A stretch of DNA of 7,988 bases, taken from the NCBI GenBank assembly GCA_964473335.1, contig CAYYOO010000058.1, positions 1 through 7,988 of the forward strand. The letters run 5' to 3'. The translations under genes were made by a program, and so were the position numbers. Source of the stretch: CAYZTD01 sp964473335. Its GTDB lineage: Archaea > Thermoplasmatota > E2 > DHVEG-1. A model generated the notes under the pieces. It was given only the letters and a program-made list of their open reading frames with translations, ran no database searches and was not told the DNA's origin. Below, piece by piece: positions 5,001 to 7,988 of this stretch (the stretch's first letter is position 1; the number at the start of each line of letters is the position of its first letter).

Positions 5001-7988
5001 TTGACCTCTCATTAAAAAAAGAAAATAAAATGTTAGTATCAACTACTAATCTCATTCAAAAAAACCCTTGTTTTTTAAGTTTGTTAAATCTTCCTCTCTT
5101 TAGTTTTTTACCTAAATCTGTTAATTCTTTATCACTAAGGTTTTTTGCACCTTTCATAAGTTCATCGATAAATCCAAGTAATTTTTTACGTTTCTCCTCA
5201 AACACAACTAGTTCTTCTATCCGATGCTCTAATCGTGATTTTTCCCCTTTGAGTACATCGGGAATCTTTACTTCTAGGTCGTCCATTTTTATTCCCAATG
5301 TTAGTATTGGGATTAATTGTTTAAATAGTTTTGCTAACAATAAAGGAAATACATGTAAAAAAGAACAAAATGTAATAGAAATTGTTGATAAAAGAGAGGA
5401 AAACATAGATGCAAGCCCAGGTGAAGAAATTATTGTAAATAGAACTATTTCATCAAATAAAATAACTAAAGCAATCTTTGCTGCAGTATGTACTGACGGT
5501 GTTGAAATTAAAGACATAACAATAAATAACAAATCAATTTTTGATCATTCATACAATAGAGATAAAATAAATAGTGATAATGAAAAAAGAATAGAAAAAA
5601 TAATAAAAAATCTACCAGAAAAAATAAAAGAATTAAATAATGTTGCAATATCAAAACCATTCACATTAAACCTTGAAGAAACAGTTCAAATAAATGCAGT
5701 AAAAAACAACTTTGAAAAAAATGGTAGGATAAGCTATATAGTTCTTTCTGAAGAAGGTATTTATGATTATGAGACAACTACTCATTTAGATTTAAGGGAT
5801 TTATTTTCAAATTTTTCAAATACTAGTGAGATAATTAGATATATTCAAGAATATATAAAAAATATCTTGAGAGATAATAGTGAAATTGAAATATCTCCAT
5901 CTTTAATAAAGAGAATCGATGAAAATAAAGAAGAATCCGTAATAATCAAGTTTAAAGATAAAAAAGATTTAGATAACAAAATAAAGAGTTTGGAAGAAAA
6001 GGGTTTTAAAAATACATTAGTTCTAGAAGATAGAGGGATTATTGCTGGGAAAATTGATAAAAACTGTTATGAAAAAATAAAATATGATCTTGATATAGAT
6101 GAAGTAGTAAATGATAATGAATTTAGTATTCTTTTAGATGAAAGCCTGCCTATCATTAATTATGATAAAACTTTTGAGGAATTTGGTCTTACTGGTAAAA
6201 ATATAAAAATAGCTGTTCTTGATACGGGTGTTGATAATAGTATTGTTGATTACAGCCTAGGTTATGATTTTGTTGATGATGATAGTATTCCTGAAGATAT
6301 TAATGGTCATGGAACTAAAGTTGCTAGTGTAATAGATAGTATCGCACCAGATGCAAAAATTATTGTTGCAAAGGTTATTTCTGATGATGGAACTGGTTAT
6401 GAATCAACTGTAGTTAAAGGTCTTGAGTGGTGTCTTAATCAAGATCCTGATATTGTCAGTTTTAGTATTGGAACTAGCTCAGGTTGTAGTGGTTTTTGCG
6501 ATGCAAATATTCTTGCTGATATGTGTAATCAGGCGTATCAAGATGGTGTTTTTGTAGTTGCTGCATCAGGAAACGATGGAAGTAAAAGTATTGTTGGCCC
6601 TGCATGTGGAAGTAATGTATTTTCAGTAGGTTCTACTGATGACTTTGATAATATGGCAGGTTTTAGTAACGTTAATCCTACATTGGATCTTTTTGCACCA
6701 GGTGTAGAGATTGAAACAAAGGCTGGAATTGGTTCTGGTACTAGTTTTAGCAGCCCTCATATTTCTGGTGCTGCAGCTCTAGTTTTAGAAAATGAAAAAC
6801 TTTCTCCCGTTGAATTAAAGGACAGGTTTCGCTCTACTGGTAAACCAGTTTTTTACAATTATAATAGTAGCCTTTCTTTGAATATATCTCGTCTGGATGT
6901 ATATAACGCAGTTTTAGATAATAAGACAATGATCCCATATAATTATAGTGATTGGTGGCAGGATGCTCTTGAAGAGGATACCTATGTAACCTTGGATGAT
7001 ACAGGTTGGAATGACCCTACAGACAATGGGGACAACTATGATAATTTTGATTACCCTACTGAAGCATATTCTCAGAATGACGATTATGCAGAAATATCTA
7101 CAGCTGGAGCAGGTGATAAATTCCATGATTACGATGAGTTTGGTTTTTCAGGGCTTTCTGGCACTATTATTGAAGGTATAGAAATAGAAATAGATGTTTA
7201 TGGTGCAGCTAGTGGAGCTGATGTAGATGTTAAACTTTCTGGGAATGGTGGTTCTTCATGGACTTCTATAAAATCTAACGATAATATACAAACTAGCGAT
7301 ACTAATAATTATTATTCTTTCGGAGGAAGTAGTGACACGTGGAATCATAGTTGGAGTGCAAGTGAGTTTAGGGATGCGAATTTTTATGTCTATGTTGAAG
7401 CGTCAGGAGGAGGACTTTTTGGCACAACTGTCTATTTTGACCATATAAGAGCAAAGGTGTATTATACAGAACCTAATGAAGCACCAACGACTAATATTGA
7501 TGATATACCTGCTACAGCTTATTCAAGTGATGTAGAACCTTTCACAGGAACTGCATCTGATAGCGATGGCGAAATTAGTGATGTGGAAATAGAGATTTCT
7601 TACATAAATAAGGGAAAACCTTATTATTGGGATGAAGGAAGCGGTATATGGACCACTCAGACCTGGAATAGCGCAGACCCAACAGATGGAACATTCAATG
7701 AAAATGAAGAAGAATGGGAATATGATATAACTGCTGCATCTCATGGAAGGGGTAGTTACACAGATGGTGTAACTTATACAGTTAGAGCAAGAGCACTTGA
7801 TAATGATGATGAGTATGATGCTAGCCCAGATACTGATAGTTTTACATATAGTGCTTCAAATGATGACCCCTATGTTGAAAATTTATCCATTACTGCAACT
7901 CATAACTTTACACTTGATAATCTATCTGGTACATATGATTATATTGACAACGAATCAAACCCAGAGTCAGGTAGTAGCTTTGAATGGT
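2075..7988 (+). CDS. Giant secreted surface protease with two antisense toxin-antitoxin cassettes in frame (runs off window)
   Basis: I read this frame codon by codon from TTG 2075 to the window edge and found no stop (at least 1971 residues). The start is set by GGGAGGG (2061-2067) seven bases upstream and by an N-terminal signal segment, KKK then about 20 hydrophobic residues. Domains in order: DUF2341 (residues ~48-155, opening EWWNCNWSYCKKITID), the beginning of a LamG domain (~158-230), repeat R1 (244-378), a 340-residue spacer, R2 (720-854), a 247-residue spacer, R3 (1102-1237), a propeptide-like region (~1240-1370), the S8 subtilase domain (~1375-1615; Asp1383, His1412, Asn1500, Ser1557), a beta-sandwich domain (~1620-1800) and Ig-like domains. 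Both spacers are the complement of toxin-antitoxin operons on the other strand; translated in sense they are rich in Ser, Asn, Phe and Leu with no recognisable fold. It probably acts at or outside the cell surface. Translation through the spacers is inferred from the open frame and matching register. Confidence 0.8.
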   Translation, partial: MKKKLAIIAVLSTIALVLGGMNSTLLYSTEYMSSQSGYNYSVASSAEWWNCNWSYCKKITIDHTKVTSDQTNFPVLLYRETDDELKNYAQSDGDDIVFVNKYNTTKYKHEIEKFDSSNGKLISYVKVPSLSSTEDTILYMYYGNPSCSNQQNITATWDSNYVMVQHLSESAGTIYDSTSFDNDGTNNGASFNSASKIDGGYDFTGSENISIIDSSSLDISSSITLEGWVKDPPWFSKNFIPKIEIVDKREEYLDASLNELFSVNRKIKSNFETEVVFAAVYTDGVEIKDISIDNKSFFDYIYNRDKINSDNEKRIENIIKKLPDKIKELNNVAISKPFTLNLEETVEIDAVKNNIKDGRISYIILSEDGIFDYETTTHCNPINNQEVLPNIAFRPVMVKPTISCDSLSYLANIPELRSIVKASLGLPNETYNTSVPSSYSQSTFFGFSPFNFSPILSPFFLICLNNKPSEQIHLRKQPFTQINDFNSVVESILIRDCFLKRFSLDHIAQLKDKASAKYGTSFEWPGKSFCASFENFSYLDLDTTLIFLNKSFIKNINSVSLSPEKCINLSILPRVSSKINSGEYKLQSFLGRNLIKSKSHPCFIKPANTILASTTNFIYVNPCFFDIPFLTSSANSSACFLVNLLFDRMSFATENSRSSIKLSTIFSNASPNFFSSLEGTSTLNFNSVILDTNNSISNDCLNSFSNNICNYSNKEQNITEIVDKREEKIDVRPGEEFTVKRTISSNKKTEVIFAAIHTPDVEIKDISIDNKSFFDHSYNRNEIDDVNEKRIENIIKNLPEKIKELNFVSVSRPFDLYNEKEVQILVNKSNNKSGRISYILLSKDGNYDYETTTNIKKIYSSSILTKSFVDNTLTDDCFLRTLSFDHKSDSSFNDNAKKSTSSGSGDNFFALDKKSLYSSFLTNFTTVFKNLKMTENCISDKENRFNISDLYFSNSINANSGEYNKIEDKVDNSRAFDLSLKKENKMLVSTTNLIQKNPCFLSLLNLPLFSFLPKSVNSLSLRFFAPFISSSINPSNFLRFSSNTTSSSIRCSNRDFSPLSTSGIFTSRSSIFIPNVSIGINCLNSFANNKGNTCKKEQNVIEIVDKREENIDASPGEEIIVNRTISSNKITKAIFAAVCTDGVEIKDITINNKSIFDHSYNRDKINSDNEKRIEKIIKNLPEKIKELNNVAISKPFTLNLEETVQINAVKNNFEKNGRISYIVLSEEGIYDYETTTHLDLRDLFSNFSNTSEIIRYIQEYIKNILRDNSEIEISPSLIKRIDENKEESVIIKFKDKKDLDNKIKSLEEKGFKNTLVLEDRGIIAGKIDKNCYEKIKYDLDIDEVVNDNEFSILLDESLPIINYDKTFEEFGLTGKNIKIAVLDTGVDNSIVDYSLGYDFVDDDSIPEDINGHGTKVASVIDSIAPDAKIIVAKVISDDGTGYESTVVKGLEWCLNQDPDIVSFSIGTSSGCSGFCDANILADMCNQAYQDGVFVVAASGNDGSKSIVGPACGSNVFSVGSTDDFDNMAGFSNVNPTLDLFAPGVEIETKAGIGSGTSFSSPHISGAAALVLENEKLSPVELKDRFRSTGKPVFYNYNSSLSLNISRLDVYNAVLDNKTMIPYNYSDWWQDALEEDTYVTLDDTGWNDPTDNGDNYDNFDYPTEAYSQNDDYAEISTAGAGDKFHDYDEFGFSGLSGTIIEGIEIEIDVYGAASGADVDVKLSGNGGSSWTSIKSNDNIQTSDTNNYYSFGGSSDTWNHSWSASEFRDANFYVYVEASGGGLFGTTVYFDHIRAKVYYTEPNEAPTTNIDDIPATAYSSDVEPFTGTASDSDGEISDVEIEISYINKGKPYYWDEGSGIWTTQTWNSADPTDGTFNENEEEWEYDITAASHGRGSYTDGVTYTVRARALDNDDEYDASPDTDSFTYSASNDDPYVENLSITATHNFTLDNLSGTYDYIDNESNPESGSSFEW
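2216..2767 (+). other. DUF2341 and truncated LamG domain of the giant protein
   Basis: WWNCNWSYCKKITID followed by a strand with DQTNFPVLLY is the usual opening of DUF2341, a beta-sandwich found in surface proteins, and the block ending in LYMYYGNPSCSN closes it. A LamG-type lectin domain then begins (VMVQHLSESAGTIYDST, DGGYDFTGSENISI, SSITLEGWVK). A LamG domain normally continues for about 100 residues after the EGWV strand; here the text changes to DPPWFSKNF and enters repeat R1, so the domain appears cut. Confidence 0.7.
2804..3208 (+). repeat. Repeat R1 of the surface protein (135 residues)
   Basis: This is the first of three in-frame copies. It runs from EIVDKREE to DYETTTH, with a central charged helix (NRDKINSDNEKRIENIIKK) between strand-rich ends. 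I do not recognise the family. It is closest to R3: bases 3047-3112 are identical to 5621-5686 (66 bases) and 2990-3018 also matches R3 exactly. Unlike R2 and R3, it lacks the preceding CLNSF...KEQN segment and instead joins a broken LamG domain. Confidence 0.85.
3226..3438 (-). CDS. DUF2283 family small protein
   Basis: The 70-residue protein has the classic DUF2283 core: WEYDEGTDVLYVSFG (residues 15-29), an Asp-rich turn (MDLSSGILARYD, 37-48), then a conserved HEMVGFTITG (52-61). DUF2283 proteins are small beta-rich proteins of unknown biochemical role, often found beside toxin-antitoxin genes; some are thought to act as antitoxins. The ATG (3436-3438, minus strand) follows a perfect archaeal ribosome binding site, GGGTGATAAT-ATG. 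It is the third gene of the minus-strand operon, 75 bases after the PIN toxin stop, and its own TGA (3226-3228) falls 18 bases after the end of repeat R1 on the other strand. The whole gene lies within the open surface-protein frame, third codon position against third codon position. No equivalent follows the second toxin cassette. Confidence 0.88.
   Translation of the reverse strand: MGEKLKGEKPKKVDWEYDEGTDVLYVSFGKPKEALTMDLSSGILARYDKESHEMVGFTITGLKAILGKTS
3443..3447 (-). promoter_or_regulatory. Archaeal ribosome binding site for the DUF2283 gene
   Basis: Read on the minus strand the sequence is GGTGA, complementary to the conserved 3' end of archaeal 16S rRNA, four bases before the ATG. It lies in the 75-base gap between the PIN and DUF2283 genes, which holds nothing else that I can identify. 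Confidence 0.7.
3514..3927 (-). CDS. PIN-domain ribonuclease toxin (VapC-like), cassette 1
   Basis: The 137-residue PIN protein has the acidic residues expected at the metal-binding active site: Asp6 in LVVDANIVFAG, Glu42/Glu43 in SPEFILEE, Asp98 in KDVPYFALAL and Glu116 in IWSNEKRF (the fourth site is more often Asp in the family). PIN toxins cleave RNA and are held in check by the antitoxin made just upstream. The ATG directly follows the antitoxin TAA in the same frame, so the two are translationally linked. The gene is related to the second PIN toxin at 4648-5055: both share YSPEF, a D-V-x-(Y/F)-FALAL-type helix, WSN(E/D)K, KKQS and the ending ILST. It lies wholly antisense within the surface-protein frame. 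The exact RNA target cannot be read from the sequence. Confidence 0.88.
   Translation of the reverse strand: MKLVVDANIVFAGLIKHGWLFDFIRFLPKKDCNLYSPEFILEETRGRIDKLMHFSGLNETELMFLIKLLFRNIKVVSKSRYEKFSNEAQKLLPGHSKDVPYFALALSFNCAIWSNEKRFKKQSRIKILSTTELKSLI
3928..4140 (-). CDS. Antitoxin partner of PIN toxin 1 (70 residues)
   Basis: This small, highly charged protein starts TELKFKVEVPSKLEKKFG and is mostly helical, with a lysine-rich end (KKGMSKKHGLT). N-terminal KVEVP-type strands followed by helices are usual for archaeal antitoxins paired with this kind of PIN toxin. I choose the ATG at 4138-4140 because it is preceded by GGTGTCC three bases upstream and lies 33 bases from the TATA-like element; a longer frame to 4167 would use the operator as coding sequence. 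Its TAA (3928-3930) touches the toxin ATG. It shares the layout, but not strong sequence similarity, with the antitoxin at 5056-5286. Role as antitoxin is inferred from position and size. Confidence 0.8.
   Translation of the reverse strand: MTELKFKVEVPSKLEKKFGEALEKIVESFIEDLEFSVAKDILSKSKLTKKQADEFADEVKKGMSKKHGLT
4141..4182 (-). promoter_or_regulatory. Promoter and operator of toxin-antitoxin cassette 1
   Basis: On the minus strand, AAAACTATTTAAGC (TATA core at 4173-4182) lies 33 bases from the antitoxin start. Between them are two perfect inverted repeats: ATTGG-ACA-CCAAT (4141-4153), touching the start codon, and GCAAT-G-ATTGC (4164-4174). These are good candidates for autorepression sites. 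The same layout occurs in cassette 2. The region is also translated in sense within the surface protein. Confidence 0.65.
4232..4636 (+). repeat. Repeat R2 of the surface protein (135 residues)
   Basis: The second in-frame copy runs from EIVDKREEKIDVRPGEE to YDYETTTN. The first two-thirds are close to R1 and R3 (EIKDISIDNKSFFDHSYN, EKRIENIIKNLPEKIKEL), but the last third (LYNEKEVQILVNKSNN) has drifted well away from the other two. The stop of PIN toxin 2 on the opposite strand falls 12 bases after its end. Confidence 0.85.
4648..5055 (-). CDS. PIN-domain ribonuclease toxin (VapC-like), cassette 2
   Basis: The 135-residue PIN protein has an apparently complete acidic site: Asp6 in LVVDTNILFSF, Glu40 after YSPEFALIE, Asp94/Asp96 in DPDDVDFFALSL, and Asp112 in LWSNDKVLKKQ. 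It is homologous to the toxin at 3514-3927, but the two have diverged strongly over the middle, so they are unlikely to be a recent copy and probably do not share one antitoxin. The ATG directly abuts the TGA of its antitoxin, as in cassette 1. The gene ends 12 bases from repeat R2, with no DUF2283 gene beyond it. Like cassette 1 it is fully antisense to, and in a fixed register with, the surface-protein frame. Confidence 0.88.
   Translation of the reverse strand: MRLVVDTNILFSFFNERSKARELSTLSSILLYSPEFALIELEKYKSDILKRFSLSDMQFSVIFKFLNTVVKFVRKEEYKDFLSKAKKLSPDPDDVDFFALSLKLESDLWSNDKVLKKQSSVNVLSTKDLVKILDE
5056..5286 (-). CDS. Antitoxin partner of PIN toxin 2 (76 residues)
   Basis: This small charged protein starts MDDLEVKIPDVLKGEKSRL, has a coiled, Glu/Lys-rich middle (RIEELVVFEEKRKKLLGF) and a basic tail (KKLKRGRFNKLKKQG). 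Size, order and direct contact of its TGA with the toxin ATG mark it as the cognate antitoxin. The frame is open upstream to 5532, but that part is only the complement of repeat R3; the ATG at 5284-5286 lies 33 bases from the TATA-like element and is the sensible start. No ribosome binding site is seen just before it, so the mRNA may be nearly leaderless. Antitoxin function is inferred from context. Confidence 0.78.
   Translation of the reverse strand: MDDLEVKIPDVLKGEKSRLEHRIEELVVFEEKRKKLLGFIDELMKGAKNLSDKELTDLGKKLKRGRFNKLKKQGFF
5287..5328 (-). promoter_or_regulatory. Promoter and operator of toxin-antitoxin cassette 2
   Basis: On the minus strand, CAAAACTATTTAAAC (TATA core at 5319-5328) lies 33 bases from the antitoxin ATG. 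An inverted repeat CCCAAT-GTTAGT-ATTGGG (5294-5311) sits between TATA and start, well placed to block transcription when bound by antitoxin. The CCAAT...AGTATT spacing matches cassette 1, where the second arm has changed. In the sense direction this DNA encodes CLNSFANN of the surface protein. Confidence 0.68.
5378..5785 (+). repeat. Repeat R3 of the surface protein (136 residues)
   Basis: The third in-frame copy runs from EIVDKREENIDASPGEE to YDYETTTH. Its second half is nearly identical in DNA to R1, including 66 identical bases (5621-5686 against 3047-3112), with one extra codon near the end (NFEKNGRIS against NIKDGRIS). It continues directly into the propeptide and protease without another antisense cassette. 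Confidence 0.85.
6197..6919 (+). other. S8 (subtilisin-like) serine protease domain of the giant protein
   Basis: All four signature elements are present in order: catalytic Asp in IAVLDTGVD (codon at 6221), His in NGHGTKVAS (6308), the oxyanion Asn in VVAASGND (6572) and the catalytic Ser in GTSFSSPHISGAAAL (6743). Spacing is typical of a compact subtilase. Several Cys (SGCSGFC, MCNQ, PACGS) suggest disulfides in an exported enzyme. The preceding ~130 residues, including VIIKFKDKKDLDNKIKSL, resemble an inhibitory propeptide. An active protease could cut itself free of everything N-terminal, including the repeats and antisense-coded spacers. Confidence 0.9.

Noticed and set aside
5287..5532. 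N-terminal extension of antitoxin 2 by 82 residues
   Set aside because: It is the complement of repeat R3 and covers the TATA element and operator; the start at 5286 fits the promoter spacing.
2804..5785. CRISPR array from the repeated units
   Set aside because: The repeats are ~405-base coding domains, imperfect and separated by whole genes, not short identical repeats with uniform spacers.
2804..5785. Intein or transposon as the inserted element
   Set aside because: I see no splicing motifs, no transposase and no terminal inverted repeats at the cassette ends.
6914..7744. Small frames of 61-73 codons opposite or out of frame with the C-terminal domains (6914-7126 minus, 6996-7181 plus, 7523-7744 minus)
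   Set aside because: They have low-complexity, Cys/Ile-rich peptides without start signals and overlap the well-supported giant protein.
2075..7988. Reading the giant frame as several separate genes split by the toxin cassettes
   Set aside because: No sense stop and no internal start with ribosome site or signal peptide was found before R2, R3 or the protease, so one gene is the simplest reading.

Overview
The window looks archaeal. It is very AT-rich. Minus-strand genes have TATA-like elements (CTATTTAA) about 33 bases upstream of their starts, one gene has an archaeal GGTGA ribosome binding site, and the proteome consists of families common in archaea: PIN toxins with small charged antitoxins, DUF2283, an AbrB/SpoVT hairpin protein, and a DUF2341/LamG/subtilase surface protein. 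A low-GC DPANN-type archaeon (for example Woesearchaeota or Pacearchaeota) would fit, but that is inference from style only.

Layout. 3-182 is the C-terminal end of a secreted-looking protein, followed by an A/T-rich terminator-like inverted repeat. 183-449 is non-coding and holds a truncated copy of the leader that precedes the AbrB gene further on. 450-1829 encodes a membrane protein fused to a spermidine-synthase-like domain; its best start is a non-standard ATT. 1863-1909 is a palindrome-rich promoter/leader. 1910-2074 is a 54-residue AbrB-like DNA-binding protein whose TAG is directly followed by the TTG start of a giant reading frame.

The giant frame runs from 2075 past the window end without a stop (at least 1971 codons): signal peptide, DUF2341, start of a LamG domain, three copies of a ~135-residue unrecognised repeat (R1, R2, R3), an intact S8 subtilase domain, a beta-sandwich domain and Ig-like modules.

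The remarkable part lies between the repeats. The R1-R2 junction contains, on the opposite strand, an antitoxin-PIN toxin-DUF2283 operon (4140 down to 3226). The R2-R3 junction contains a second antitoxin-PIN operon (5286 down to 4648). The surface-protein frame stays open straight through both. All five antisense genes sit in the same register against it (third codon positions facing each other), and none of the 21 Tyr/His/Gln codons that could create a sense stop does so. Each cassette fills the space from just after the end of one repeat to the start of the next, and the toxin promoters are themselves translated as a conserved sense peptide. This looks like toxin-antitoxin cassettes nested antisense and in frame within a repeat-bearing surface protease gene, an arrangement I do not recognise from described systems. 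Expression of both strands is inferred, and the assembly should be confirmed.
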